A stretch of 64,000 bases of DNA from Nitrobacter sp. 62-23 (GTDB lineage Bacteria; Pseudomonadota; Alphaproteobacteria; Rhizobiales; Xanthobacteraceae). Within the stretch, counting starts at the first letter, position 1. Every line of letters starts with the position of its first letter. Below the pieces are notes generated by a model. That model was given only the letters and a program-made list of their open reading frames with translations, made no database searches and was not told the DNA's origin. The stretch is from NCBI RefSeq assembly GCF_001897285.1, contig NZ_MKSM01000137.1, positions 1 to 64,000 on the forward strand, written 5' to 3'. Shown here piece by piece: positions 46,586 through 56,452 of the stretch. Position numbers and translations under genes: made by a program.

Positions 46586-47455
46586 ATGCCCAAACCCGCG
46601 ATCGCGGTGCCGCTGGAGCGGACCGATGCCCGCTCCGAACCGCGCTGGGTGCGTGGTCTGCTGATCGGCTTCACGATCCTGTTTCTCACGGTATTCATCG
46701 TGCTGCCGCTGGTGATCGTGTTTGCGGAAGCGTTCGCCAGAGGGACGTACGCCTATCTCGCCGCGCTTGCCGATCCGGAAGCCCAGTCGGCGATCAAGCT
46801 GACATTGATAGTCGCCGTGATTTCGGTTGGCCTCAACCTGGTGTTCGGGCTGATCGCCGCCTGGGCCATCGCGAAATTCGAATTCCCGGGAAAGACGCTC
46901 CTGATCTCGCTGGTCGACCTGCCGTTCTCGGTGAGCCCTGTCATCTCCGGTCTGGTGTTCGTGCTGCTGTTCGGTGCGCAGGGTTTTCTCGGACCCTGGC
47001 TGCAGGATAACAACATTCAGCTTCTGTTTGCGCTGCCGGGTATCGCGCTGGCGACCACCTTCGTGACGTTTCCATTCGTGTCGCGCGCGCTGATCCCGCT
47101 GATGCAGGAGCAGGGGACGGCAGAGGAGGAAGCGGCGCTGTCGCTGGGAGCCTCAGGGCTCCAGACCTTCTTCCGGGTCACGCTGCCGAACATCAAGTGG
47201 GGCCTGCTCTACGGCGTGCTGCTGTGCAATGCGCGCGCGATGGGCGAGTTCGGCGCGGTGTCCGTCGTCTCCGGGCACATCCGCGGCGAGACCAACACCA
47301 TGCCGCTGCTGGTTGAAATCCTCTACAACGAATATCAGTTCGTATCGGCGTTCGCGATCGCCTCGCTGCTGGCCCTGCTGGCGCTGGTCACGCTGGTGGC
47401 GAAGACTGTTCTCGAACGGCATCTCGACGAAGGGCAACGACCGAGTGAGCATTGA
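46586..47455 (+). CDS. cysW: Sulfate ABC transporter permease
   Basis: CysW, the second permease, 289 residues and six helices, with [17 protein letters not shown] as its EAA loop. The segment [20 protein letters not shown] is highly typical. The ATG at 46586 follows GAGAGGCG. Its end overlaps cysA by 11 bp. Confidence 0.95.
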   Translation: MPKPAIAVPLERTDARSEPRWVRGLLIGFTILFLTVFIVLPLVIVFAEAFARGTYAYLAALADPEAQSAIKLTLIVAVISVGLNLVFGLIAAWAIAKFEFPGKTLLISLVDLPFSVSPVISGLVFVLLFGAQGFLGPWLQDNNIQLLFALPGIALATTFVTFPFVSRALIPLMQEQGTAEEEAALSLGASGLQTFFRVTLPNIKWGLLYGVLLCNARAMGEFGAVSVVSGHIRGETNTMPLLVEILYNEYQFVSAFAIASLLALLALVTLVAKTVLERHLDEGQRPSEH

Positions 47456-48494
47456 AGTCCGCAATATCGTGAAAAAGTTCGGGGACTTCGCCGCGCTGGA
47501 TCACGTCGATCTCACGGTGCCGCATGGCGAGCTGATGGCGCTGCTCGGCCCGTCGGGGTCCGGCAAGACCACGCTGCTGCGTATCATCGCCGGGCTCGAC
47601 TGGCCGGATTCCGGAGAGGTCGCCTTCGACGGCGAGAATGCGCTGTCGCGCGCGCCCGGCGAGCGTAGCGTCGGTTTCGTGTTCCAGCATTACGCGCTGT
47701 TCCGCCACATGACGGTGTTCGAAAATGTCGCGTTCGGCCTGCGCGTGCAGCCTCGTTCCGTTCGCAAGGACGAAGCCACCATCCGCGCGCGGGTCAAGGA
47801 GCTGCTGGACCTGGTTCAGCTCGACTGGCTGTCGAGCCGCTATCCGAGCCAGCTTTCGGGCGGCCAGCGTCAGCGCATTGCGCTTGCGCGCGCGCTGGCG
47901 ATCGAGCCGCGCGTGCTGCTGCTCGACGAGCCGTTCGGCGCGCTCGACGCCAAGGTGCGCAAGGAATTGCGGACCTGGCTGCGCTCGCTGCACGAGGAAA
48001 TCAACGTCACCTCCATCTTCGTGACCCACGATCAGGAGGAGGCGCTCGAAGTCGCCAACAGCGTCGTTGTGATGGACAAGGGACGCATCGAGCAGATCGG
48101 AACGCCGACGGACGTCTATGACAATCCGCAGACGGCGTTCGTCCACGGCTTCATCGGCGAGTCCATCGTGCTGCCGGTCGAGGTTGACGACGGCCGGGTA
48201 CGGCTGGGCGACACGCCGCTGAATATCGCCGCCGAGCGCGGCAATATGGGACCCTCGAAGCTGTTCGTTCGCCGCCACGACATGCAGATCAGCCCGCCCG
48301 GCTGGGGTGGCCTCGAAGGGACCGTGCGGCGGGTGCGGACCTTCGGCCCAATCCAGCGGGCTGACATCGCCGTGTCAGGCAACCGGGGCGAAACCATCAT
48401 TGAAATCGATGTGCCGCGCGACCGCGAGCTTCGCGATGGCGAGGTTGTCGGTTTGCAGCCGCGGCGCTATCGCATTTTCGCAGACCCGGCCTGA
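47445..48494 (+). CDS. cysA: Sulfate ABC transporter ATP-binding protein
   Basis: CysA powers sulfate import. The 349 residues show the Walker [14 protein letters not shown], the signature [16 protein letters not shown], Walker [13 protein letters not shown] and the switch His in [13 protein letters not shown], then a C-terminal TOBE-type regulatory domain ([13 protein letters not shown]). The start is a GTG at 47445 with AAGGGC upstream, inside the end of cysW. Last gene of the operon. Confidence 0.96.
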   Translation: MSIEVRNIVKKFGDFAALDHVDLTVPHGELMALLGPSGSGKTTLLRIIAGLDWPDSGEVAFDGENALSRAPGERSVGFVFQHYALFRHMTVFENVAFGLRVQPRSVRKDEATIRARVKELLDLVQLDWLSSRYPSQLSGGQRQRIALARALAIEPRVLLLDEPFGALDAKVRKELRTWLRSLHEEINVTSIFVTHDQEEALEVANSVVVMDKGRIEQIGTPTDVYDNPQTAFVHGFIGESIVLPVEVDDGRVRLGDTPLNIAAERGNMGPSKLFVRRHDMQISPPGWGGLEGTVRRVRTFGPIQRADIAVSGNRGETIIEIDVPRDRELRDGEVVGLQPRRYRIFADPA

Positions 48495-48565
48495 GATCGT
48501 TCACCTTTCAGCCACGGTTGGTATGCAACAACTCGAAGGACCGCTGGCAGATTTAAGTTGGTCGT

Positions 48566-48631
48566 GTCCTTTCGAATCCGAAGTTCGCTACGGAAGGCAC
48601 AGCCTGGTGAGGCGAACTTCGGATTCAGGAC
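48566..48631. repeat. Asymmetric palindrome P3, abutting a start codon
   Basis: Left arm 48566-48588 (GTCCTTTCGAATCCGAAGTTCGC) and right arm 48612-48631 are exact complements apart from TTC inserted in the left arm. It belongs to the same class as P1 and P2. The right arm ends six bases before the ATG at 48638 and supplies the AGGA ribosome site. Confidence 0.88.
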
Positions 48632-48637
48632 ATAAGA

Positions 48638-49159
48638 ATGATCCGCACCTTTGCCGCGATTTTCGGCTTTCTGGTTCTCGCCGGTTGCGCCGCGGACAAG
48701 CCGCCTGCTCCGGAGCAGCCGGCGTTTTACCTCGACATGGCCCACGGCGGGGCGAAGCTGGATCCTGCTGTCGCGGCCTCCATGATTTCGGGCTACCGCG
48801 CCAATAACGGCCTTGGCCCGGTGACGGTTGATCCGGAACTGATGCAGGTTGCCGAAACGCAATCCATGGCCATGGCCAAGCGCAACAAGATGGACCACAA
48901 CGTGGCCGGGACGTTGCCGAGGCGGCTGGCGGCGGCGGGCTATCCGGCGACGCTGGCGGTCGAGAATATCGGCGCGGGCTATCATACCCTCGCCGAGGCG
49001 TTCTCGGGCTGGCGCGATTCACCGCCTCACCGGGCGAACATGCTGAAGAACGGCGTCACAAAACTGGGCATTGCCGCGACCTATGCTCCGGACAGCAAAT
49101 ACAAGGTGTTCTGGACCCTGGTTCTCGCGTCCACCTCACCCGTCCTCGCTGCGCAATAG
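48638..49159 (+). CDS. CAP/SCP-like domain lipoprotein
   Basis: A 173-residue lipoprotein: signal with lipobox VLAGC (Cys at residue 16), then a CAP domain (SMISGYRANNGLGPVTVDP, VENIGAGYHTLAEAFSGW, DSPPHRANMLKNGVT). It is the second CAP gene in the window (cf. 3854) and the closer of the two to the family average. The domain His in MDHNVAGT and Glu in AVENIG are in place. Its ribosome site lies in the arm of palindrome P3, so translation may depend on the folding of the leader. Function unknown. Confidence 0.88.
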   Translation: MIRTFAAIFGFLVLAGCAADKPPAPEQPAFYLDMAHGGAKLDPAVAASMISGYRANNGLGPVTVDPELMQVAETQSMAMAKRNKMDHNVAGTLPRRLAAAGYPATLAVENIGAGYHTLAEAFSGWRDSPPHRANMLKNGVTKLGIAATYAPDSKYKVFWTLVLASTSPVLAAQ

Positions 49160-49177
49160 CCGGTGCGAGGTGATCTC

Positions 49178-49198
49178 CCTCTCCCGCAAGCGGAGAGG
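49178..49198. repeat. Short GAGAGG palindrome
   Basis: CCTCTCC and GGAGAGG (7 bp) around a CGCAAGC spacer, related to the elements at 11938 and 61243. It lies between two converging stops. Confidence 0.5.
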
Positions 49199-49231
49199 AC
49201 GGGGCGAAAGGAAAGAGAAAAGAGCCCGCCG

Positions 49232-50605
49232 CTACGTCTTCTTCCCGAACGCCAGCACATGCAGGCCCAGTCTGCGCCGCACGATCCAGAACAGCAGCAC
49301 CGTCTCGAACGCAAGCGACATCGAGGTGGCGGCGGCGGCGCCGTGGCCGCCGTAGCGTGGCACCAGCGCAAAGCACAGCACGACGTTCATGCCGAAGGCC
49401 AGCGCGTAAGCCGATGCGCAGGCGTGCTGATGGCCGAGCATGTTGAGCAGCCGCTCGACCGGGCCGATGGCGGAACGCACCACGAGTCCGATCGCGGCGA
49501 CGAACATGATGCTGTAGCCGGCGACGAACTGCGGCCCGAACAGCCACAGCATCGGCCTGCCTAGCGCGAGTAGCACCAGCGTCGCGGCGAGCGATGGCCA
49601 GAACGTCCACTTGATCGCATGCGTCACATAGGCCGACAGCCGCTCCCTGTCGCCGGCGGCGTGATATTCGGTGAAGCGGTGAGCGGTCGTCGCCGACATC
49701 GCGTAGTGAATGAAGGACACCAGCGCCAGCGTCTTGACCACGGCGAAGTAGACGCCGACCTCCTCGGAGGAACGGAACTGCTGCAGCACCAGCACGTCGG
49801 TATACGACAGCAGCAGATAGAAACTTTCGACCAGGAGGATCGGCAGCGACACCGCGAGCCAGCCGCGGAAATCGTGCTGCTTCGGGCCCGCCGTGACGAC
49901 AGTGCCAAGCCTGCGGTTGAGCACGATCATCTGTCCGATCATGGCGACCCACACCGCCGCCGTGCTGGCCAGCATCGCGATGGCGGCACTGAGATGGAAT
50001 CCGAGGGCAAAGGCGCCGGCGGTGAAACCGATGATCAGCGACTGCCGCACGATGAATTGCGGCATCAGTCCGAGCCGCATCCAGTCGTGCGAACGCGCGA
50101 TGCCGTCCTGGGTGTTGGCGACAACGAAGGCGGGCAGCGTCAGGCAGCCGATATAGAGCGGCAGGACCGTCGCTGCATCGATCCACGGCGACAACAATCT
50201 GACGAGGCCCGCGAGCAGCAGCGAGATCAGCGCGGCGACGATGAACGTCATCCAGCGGCTGCCGCTTAGGAAGCCGCGCAGCCGCGCCTCGTCGCCGCTG
50301 GCGCGATATTCCGGAATGATCTTCTGCGCCGAGGCCGAGATGCCGAAGTCCATCATGCTGCCGAGCAGCAGCACCCAGGTCCAGACATAGACATAGACGC
50401 CGTAGTCGGAGCCGCCCATCCAGCGCGCCAGAAGAATCTGCGCGACATAGGCGAGCCCGGCGCTGATGACGCGGATGATGAAGATTGTGCCGGCGAGGCG
50501 CTTTGTCAGCGAAGCCTCGTTTGATCCATTCAGCATCGCGCGCAACCGTCCGACCATGACGGGCGATCGCCTCGCGGGTGCGGATGGAGCGTCCGTTACG
50601 GCCAC
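49232..50605 (-). CDS. Polysaccharide flippase (Wzx/MATE-like, lipopolysaccharide biosynthesis)
   Basis: A 457-residue inner-membrane protein of the polysaccharide transporter/MVF superfamily with about twelve to fourteen helices. The N-terminal RLAGTIFIIRVISAGLAYVAQ then ARWMGGSDYGVYVYVWTW is the typical helix 1-2 hairpin. It would flip lipid-linked sugars, but no glycosyltransferase is nearby, so the substrate is unknown. I start at a GTG at 50605 with AGGAT six bases before; the frame continues to a GTG at 50716 directly after the preceding stop. The N-terminal extension is polar and less convincing. Confidence 0.82.
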   Translation of the reverse strand: MAVTDAPSAPARRSPVMVGRLRAMLNGSNEASLTKRLAGTIFIIRVISAGLAYVAQILLARWMGGSDYGVYVYVWTWVLLLGSMMDFGISASAQKIIPEYRASGDEARLRGFLSGSRWMTFIVAALISLLLAGLVRLLSPWIDAATVLPLYIGCLTLPAFVVANTQDGIARSHDWMRLGLMPQFIVRQSLIIGFTAGAFALGFHLSAAIAMLASTAAVWVAMIGQMIVLNRRLGTVVTAGPKQHDFRGWLAVSLPILLVESFYLLLSYTDVLVLQQFRSSEEVGVYFAVVKTLALVSFIHYAMSATTAHRFTEYHAAGDRERLSAYVTHAIKWTFWPSLAATLVLLALGRPMLWLFGPQFVAGYSIMFVAAIGLVVRSAIGPVERLLNMLGHQHACASAYALAFGMNVVLCFALVPRYGGHGAAAATSMSLAFETVLLFWIVRRRLGLHVLAFGKKT

Positions 50606-50716
50606 GGCGGAATCCTCGTGAGGCGGGAGTGCGCCACGGTCTGGAGTTAGCAAGGATTCGTTAAGATTCGGTTGGGCGGGAGATGAACGGACGCGCTGTC
50701 GGCGGGGATTCCGCAC

Positions 50717-51559
50717 TCAGTCCAGATTGATGTTGAATTCGTAGGCCTGCTTGCCGCCCACCAGCGTCAGTTTCAGGGCGGCGCCGTCCGGTTTGGTGTC
50801 CGGCGGCAGGCCGTCGAGCTTGAACGAAAACCGTTTCACGCCGCGCGGCGCCCGATTGAGCCGCGTCGGAATCGGCAGCGCCCAGTCCGGCGTCGGGCCT
50901 TCGACGAACAGGCTGACGTCGTCCTTGGGGTCAGAGGTGGCCACATCGACGGTCACGGTGGATTGTCCCTTGCGTGTCACGTCACGGATCGTCAGCGGAT
51001 TGGGATCGCCGACCCTGGCTGGCTTCGGCACCGTGTCGAGCGCGGCCGCCAGCGTGCTGTCCTCCGTGCTGGCGACGCTGACGAAAGGAAGCTCGATGTT
51101 GGCCTCGACGGGAACGCACAGCTTGGCGCACACGGCATAAGTGATGGTGGCACGGAGCGTGATCGGCTTGTCGGCGTTTTTGGCGGCGATGCGCAGCGGC
51201 AGCACGACCTGATCGTGGTAGCCGAGCGAATGCCCGCCCGCGCCGTCGGGAAATTTCGACGGCGCGGGCCACAGCACGGTCACGGCGTCGACGTTGTCCG
51301 ACCTGGAAAAATCGAAATGCGGAGGCACCCCGGAATCGCCCGGCGTGCGCCAGTAGGTTTTCCAGCCCGGCTCAAGCTGAAACGCGACGCCGCCGAGCAG
51401 CACCGCTCCGCTGCGCGAGCCTGCGAGCAGGCGGACCGCGGAGTGGTTGCCCTGCTGCCAGGGCGAGGCGTCCTGAGCCGCCGCAGCAGCCGAAAGCGCG
51501 AGCGCCAGCAACCCGACCGCAACGCCGGATCTTGCATGGAGGGTAATCCTGGTGGTCAT
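50717..51559 (-). CDS. Periplasmic DsbD-like (ScsB N-terminal type) thiol domain protein
   Basis: A 280-residue exported protein: a signal peptide (VAVGLLALALSAAAAAQ) and a domain like the N-terminal part of DsbD/ScsB. FQLEPGWKTYWRTPGDSGVPP and TYAVCAKLCVPVEANIELP are diagnostic; the latter holds two Cys for thiol exchange. It is not fused to a membrane thiol transporter, so it needs a partner elsewhere. It is transcribed toward the flippase gene, whose alternative start immediately follows its stop. Confidence 0.88.
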   Translation of the reverse strand: MTTRITLHARSGVAVGLLALALSAAAAAQDASPWQQGNHSAVRLLAGSRSGAVLLGGVAFQLEPGWKTYWRTPGDSGVPPHFDFSRSDNVDAVTVLWPAPSKFPDGAGGHSLGYHDQVVLPLRIAAKNADKPITLRATITYAVCAKLCVPVEANIELPFVSVASTEDSTLAAALDTVPKPARVGDPNPLTIRDVTRKGQSTVTVDVATSDPKDDVSLFVEGPTPDWALPIPTRLNRAPRGVKRFSFKLDGLPPDTKPDGAALKLTLVGGKQAYEFNINLD

Positions 51560-51672
51560 CCGACGTCCTTACAGGCTGGTGCCGCGCCAAACCATTGAAA
51601 TGCTTGTGATCCGCTGCTTAGTCATGGCGGGGAGGTTGATTGACAGAATGGACGTCCAATATCAGGATGTGA

Positions 51673-52347
<675 letters not shown>

Positions 52348-52487
52348 GCGGACGGTTTCTGTTTTTATGGCCGCGGCATTATGCGCTGACCTGATCCGCG
52401 ATGAGCGAGTGCGGGCAAGCGCTGCGCCGCGGGAACCGGCAATGGGAGAAGGCACGGGCAAGCTGTTCGTGCACTATTATGTTGCGT

Positions 52488-52540
52488 GTCGCGAAAATCC
52501 CGAAGCCCGCAGCATAGCGGGGTTTTAGGAGTTACGCGAC
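52488..52540. repeat. Long imperfect hairpin between yqgE and the DUF6886 remnant
   Basis: Outer arms GTCGCG (52488-52493) and CGCGAC (52535-52540), inner AAAATCCC with GGGGTTTT, core CCCGC/GCGGG. It can end transcription or be a structured RNA; the right part continues to TTTTAGG on the plus strand. Gap 52348-52551 has no gene. Confidence 0.5.
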
Positions 52541-52551
52541 AAGATCGCTGC

Positions 52552-53078
52552 CTACACCCATCCCTTCGCATTGCGCAGCCTGATTCCGCTGGTGTGAAGG
52601 GTCGTTTCCCAAAGAGGTTTCAAGGGAAGCAGGCTATCGACCACCCGCAGGTCCACGCCCCGGGGGCGAAGGTTGACGGCAGGTTGAGAAGGGTGTCGCA
52701 ACCTAGTGGCTTCACGGCCACCCGGCTAACCCACATGCCTGCATCGTGCAAATCCTCAAAGCTATCGGTGGGTAGATCGTAGCGGTGTATCGCGACGTTC
52801 GTGAGACCGGGAAGCTGTTCACGTTCGACGTAAGCGGCTGCGCGATACTCGCCTAGCCATTCCATCCTGTCGGCGTCGTTTGTTTGTTCGGTTGCCCATA
52901 TCAGGATGCGCGGGCAGTCGCGGGGGAACAGGTACATAAAATCCATCCGCTCCTCGATGGCCCATACCAAGGGGGCATTCAGCCATTCCATGCCGGGCGC
53001 GCGTTGAGACGGCACCATCACCGAACGCGGCATGAAGGTGGCTATGGCGGAATCATCGCTGAAGTGAAACAGGCGCAT
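52552..53078 (-). pseudogene. DUF6886 family protein, broken by one missing base
   Basis: The frame starting at 53078 gives MRLFHFSDDSAIATFMPRS, WLNAPLVWAIEERMDFMY, LFPRDCPRILIWATE and DLHDAGMWVSR, typical of DUF6886. It ends in an alien tail (PGAWTCGWSIACFP). The next frame over the same bases continues the family: GVDLRVVDSLLPLKPLWE then TLHTSGIRLRNAKGWV, stopping at 52552. The switch is at 52657-52666 in a C/G homopolymer tract (CCCC GGGGG). The total of 527 bp is one short of 176 codons. Either a recent mutation or a sequencing error in the run. Confidence 0.8.
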
Positions 53079-53140
53079 GTTGGCTACTCAACCTGTCCGG
53101 CCAGAGCGGAGACGTTGATTCAGCCCCGCTTCGTCACGCT

Positions 53141-56029
53141 TCAGCTCGCGGCCTCGAGCCGCTCCTGGGCCAGCAGCCGCATGGTGGCATCGGCGTCCAT
53201 CGGCTCGCCGAAGGCGAAGCCTTGCGCGTATTCGCAGCCCAGTTGATAGAGTTCCACCGCATCGGAATCGGTCTCGGCGCCTTCGGCGATCACATCCATG
53301 CCGAGATCGTGCGCCAGCGCGATGATCGACTTGAGAATAACCGGCCGGCTGCCGCGACTCGTGGTGCGAACGAACGACTGATCGATCTTGATGGTGTCGA
53401 ACGGAAATCGCTGGAGGTAGGACAGCGAGGAATGGCCGGTGCCGAAGTCGTCCAGCGCGAGGGCGACCCCGAGTTCGCGAATCCGTTGCAGCATATGCGC
53501 GGCATGCTCCGGATTCTCCATGACAAGCGATTCGGTCAGTTCCAGCTTGAGCGTGCCGCGCGCGATCGAGGAGCGCGACAGAACGGAACGGACGTCCTGA
53601 ATCAGGTCGTGGCGCAGCAATTGGCGTGACGAGACATTGACGCTGGCGAAGATCGGTGCGCGCGACCGCATGGCGCGCTGCCAGATCGCGAGCTGGCGTG
53701 CGGTCTGGTCCATCACGAATGTGCCCAAATCGACGATCAGGCCGGCTTCCTCGGCGATGGTGATGAACTCGTCCGGCGCCATCCGCCCGAGCTTGGGGTG
53801 GTCCCAGCGCGCCAGCGCTTCGAATCCGGCGATCGAGCGGTTCTCCAGGCGGACGATCGGCTGGTAGAGGAGGGTGATTTCGCGTCGTTCCAGGGCCCGC
53901 CGCAGGTCTCCTTCCAGCGTCAGCCGGTCGTTCTTCCGGGCGCGCATCGCGGGCTTGTAAATGTCGATGCGGTCGCCGCCGATGCGTTTGGAATGGTACA
54001 TCGCCAGTTCAGCGTCCTTGACGATCTCCTCCGTCAACGGCGTTTGCGGGTCGCTCAGTGCGACGCCGATCGAGGCGGTCAGGAAGATCTCGCGGTCATT
54101 GAAGCCGATCGGCGCGCGGATGGTCTTGCGCATGGTTTCGGCGAACGCGGTGATGCGCGATGGGTCCTGCTCCGACATCAGGATAAGGCCGAACTGGTCG
54201 CCGGCGAGCCGGCCCAGCGTATCCTGGGGTTTAAGGATGCGCGTCAACCGCCGCGCCAGCGTCAGCAGGATCGAATCGCCGACCGCGATGCCGACGGAAT
54301 CGTTGACCTGCTTGAAGCGATCGAGATCGATCACCATCAGGGTCGGCCGCAAGCCGGGCACGGTCTTGGCGAAGGTCGCCACCGCGTTGAGGCGGTCGAT
54401 GAACAGCTTGCGGTTGGGCAGCCCGGTCAGATTGTCGTGCACCGAGTCGTGCAGCATGCGTTCTTCGGCTTTTCTGGTCTCGGTGACGTCGGTGAGGGTG
54501 CCGACCACACGTGAGACCTCGCCGTCAGATCCGACCACAGGACGCGCCTTCAGCGCGAACCACATGAAATGGCCGTCGGGCGTGCGCAGCCGGAAGTCCT
54601 GCACCAGACGTCCGCGGCGCTGGTCGAGCACGCTGTCCAGAGCCGCGCGGAACCGATCCTGGTCGAGGGGATGCAGCACCTCCAGCCAGGTCGCCGCCGG
54701 GCCTTCGAGCGCGCCGCGTTTCAGGCCGAGCAGGCTTTCGGTCTCGGGACTGGTGAAGACCTTGTCGGCGGAGACGTCCCAGTCCCACACCAGATCGCCC
54801 GAGCCCGTCAGCGCCAGCGCGCGGCGCTCGACGTCGGAGACCACGCCGGCGGCGGCGCCGCCACCGGCGAAAGCGTGCTGCATCACCGTGAATCCGATCA
54901 GCATCACGATCAGCACGAGGCCGCCGAGCAAGGCCGGGCCGACGATGTCGTTGGTGACGTTGCCTTCGATCGTCATGGCGGCGGCGCCAACCCACACCAC
55001 CAGCAGGAACCAGGTCGGGATCAGCAGCACCGCGCGATCGAAGCCGTGAATCGCGAGATAGACGATCAGCCCGAAGCCGAACACCGCGATCAGCGCCAGC
55101 GACATCCGCGCGATGCCGGAGGCGACGGCGGGATCGAACAGAGCCAGCGCCACCAGCGAGCCGAGGAACGCCAGCCAGCCGAGCGTGATGTGCGAGTAGC
55201 GCACGTGCCAGCGATTGAGATTGAGATAGGCGAACAGGAACACCAGCAGCGTCGCGGCCAGGATCGCCTCGCCCGCGGCGCGCCAGATCCGCTCGGCGCC
55301 GGCCGACATGTCCAGCACCTTGCCCCAGAAGCCGAAATCGACGCCGATATAGACCAGCACCGCCCAGGCGAGCGCCGCGGCCGCCGGGAACATGATGCTG
55401 CCCTTGACCACGAACAGGATTGTCAGCACTAGCGCCAGCAGCCCGGAGATGCCGATGACGATACCTTGATACAGGGTGAAGGAGTTGACCTTGTCCTTGT
55501 AGGCGTCGGGTTCCCAGAGATAGAGCTGCGGCAGCTTGTCGGTGCGCAACTCCATGACGAAGGTGATGACGGCGCCGGGATCGAGCGTGATGCGGAAGAC
55601 GTCGGCGGTGGCGCTCTCCTGCCGCTCGGGGCGGTCGCCGGTCGAGGGGGTGATGGTCGCGATGCGCGATTGTCCGAGGTCCGGCCACAGCAGTCCCGAC
55701 GACACCAGGCGATAATGCGGCGCGACGATCAGGCGGTCGAGCTGGTCGTCGGTGTTGTTGGCAAGCGCGAACACCACCCAGTCCTGGCCGCCCTCGCGCG
55801 CGCGCACCTCGACGCGGCGGACGATGCCGTCGGTGCCCGGCGCGGTCGAAACCTGAATGCGGTCGCTGTCGCTATGCTGATGGTCGAGGATGGCGGTGAG
55901 ATCGATGGCGGGCGCGTCGCTGCGGACGCTGACGGCGTCGATCGCGCGTGCCGGTGATGCCGCGATGAACATCGCGATGAACATCATGAGGGCCGGCGCG
56001 ATCCGCGCAAGCCACCTGATCAGACGCAA
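53141..56029 (-). CDS. Multidomain receptor with degenerate GGDEF and intact EAL domain
   Basis: A protein of about 962 residues. An N-terminal signal and a periplasmic domain of about 160 residues precede seven helices (7TMR-DISM-like, LYQGIVIGISGLLALVL onward), a PAS domain (SGDLVWDWDVSADKVF), a GGDEF domain and an EAL domain. The GGDEF motif reads AGDQF (about residue 610), so cyclase activity is probably lost, while EAL keeps GFEALARW, LELTES, DDFGTGHSSLS and IAEGAET, consistent with c-di-GMP phosphodiesterase activity. I start at a TTG at 56029 behind GGGGA; the frame extends to 56116. It would link an external signal to c-di-GMP breakdown. Confidence 0.9.
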   Translation of the reverse strand: MRLIRWLARIAPALMMFIAMFIAASPARAIDAVSVRSDAPAIDLTAILDHQHSDSDRIQVSTAPGTDGIVRRVEVRAREGGQDWVVFALANNTDDQLDRLIVAPHYRLVSSGLLWPDLGQSRIATITPSTGDRPERQESATADVFRITLDPGAVITFVMELRTDKLPQLYLWEPDAYKDKVNSFTLYQGIVIGISGLLALVLTILFVVKGSIMFPAAAALAWAVLVYIGVDFGFWGKVLDMSAGAERIWRAAGEAILAATLLVFLFAYLNLNRWHVRYSHITLGWLAFLGSLVALALFDPAVASGIARMSLALIAVFGFGLIVYLAIHGFDRAVLLIPTWFLLVVWVGAAAMTIEGNVTNDIVGPALLGGLVLIVMLIGFTVMQHAFAGGGAAAGVVSDVERRALALTGSGDLVWDWDVSADKVFTSPETESLLGLKRGALEGPAATWLEVLHPLDQDRFRAALDSVLDQRRGRLVQDFRLRTPDGHFMWFALKARPVVGSDGEVSRVVGTLTDVTETRKAEERMLHDSVHDNLTGLPNRKLFIDRLNAVATFAKTVPGLRPTLMVIDLDRFKQVNDSVGIAVGDSILLTLARRLTRILKPQDTLGRLAGDQFGLILMSEQDPSRITAFAETMRKTIRAPIGFNDREIFLTASIGVALSDPQTPLTEEIVKDAELAMYHSKRIGGDRIDIYKPAMRARKNDRLTLEGDLRRALERREITLLYQPIVRLENRSIAGFEALARWDHPKLGRMAPDEFITIAEEAGLIVDLGTFVMDQTARQLAIWQRAMRSRAPIFASVNVSSRQLLRHDLIQDVRSVLSRSSIARGTLKLELTESLVMENPEHAAHMLQRIRELGVALALDDFGTGHSSLSYLQRFPFDTIKIDQSFVRTTSRGSRPVILKSIIALAHDLGMDVIAEGAETDSDAVELYQLGCEYAQGFAFGEPMDADATMRLLAQERLEAAS

Positions 56030-56237
56030 TGTCAATTCCCCACGTTCAACATACACTCCCACCGCATAGCGCGCGACACGGATCGGTCCAGACGAATCTG
56101 CGAATCTGTATGTCACAGAATCGGTATGTCACAGAATGACAGCGAATTCGCGCGAACCCGCAAAAATCAGCTTTCGCCGAACCCGGCGGCCGCGCGAGAT
56201 AAATGGCATAATTGCGGACGGAATTATAGGCTTTAGA

Positions 56238-56309
56238 ACGTTTTCGAGCGAAGCATGTCCTCGGGCTTGCCTTGAGGATGGAGTCCGGCTCGCGTGAAGA
56301 AGACGCGTC
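56238..56309. repeat. Dispersed repeat family A, copy 5
   Basis: ACGTTTTCGAGCGAAGCATG...TCCTCGGGCTTGCCTTGAGG...TCCGGCTCGCGTGAAGAAGA. Followed at once by a family B copy, as at 18895-19010. The 423-bp gap (56030-56452) also has a 14-bp direct repeat, GTATGTCACAGAAT, at 56108 and 56124. Confidence 0.72.
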
Positions 56310-56320
56310 AGAATTTTCCA

Positions 56321-56403
56321 GAGCATGATCGATGATCCCGAAAAAGCCTGCCCCGGATTGATCCGGCGTGAAAGCCGGTTTTCGGCTAAGATTATGCTCT
56401 CTC
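56321..56403. repeat. Dispersed repeat family B, copy 5 (long variant)
   Basis: GAGCATGATCGATGATCCCG...CGGATTGATCCGGCGTGAAA...GCCGGTTTTCGGCTAAGATT...ATGCTC. It has the ends of family B with an inserted middle of about 35 bp. Confidence 0.65.
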
Positions 56404-56452
56404 AAAAAAGATCAGGCGCGGAGCCTGATTCAACGCGAATCTTCGCGGGCCC

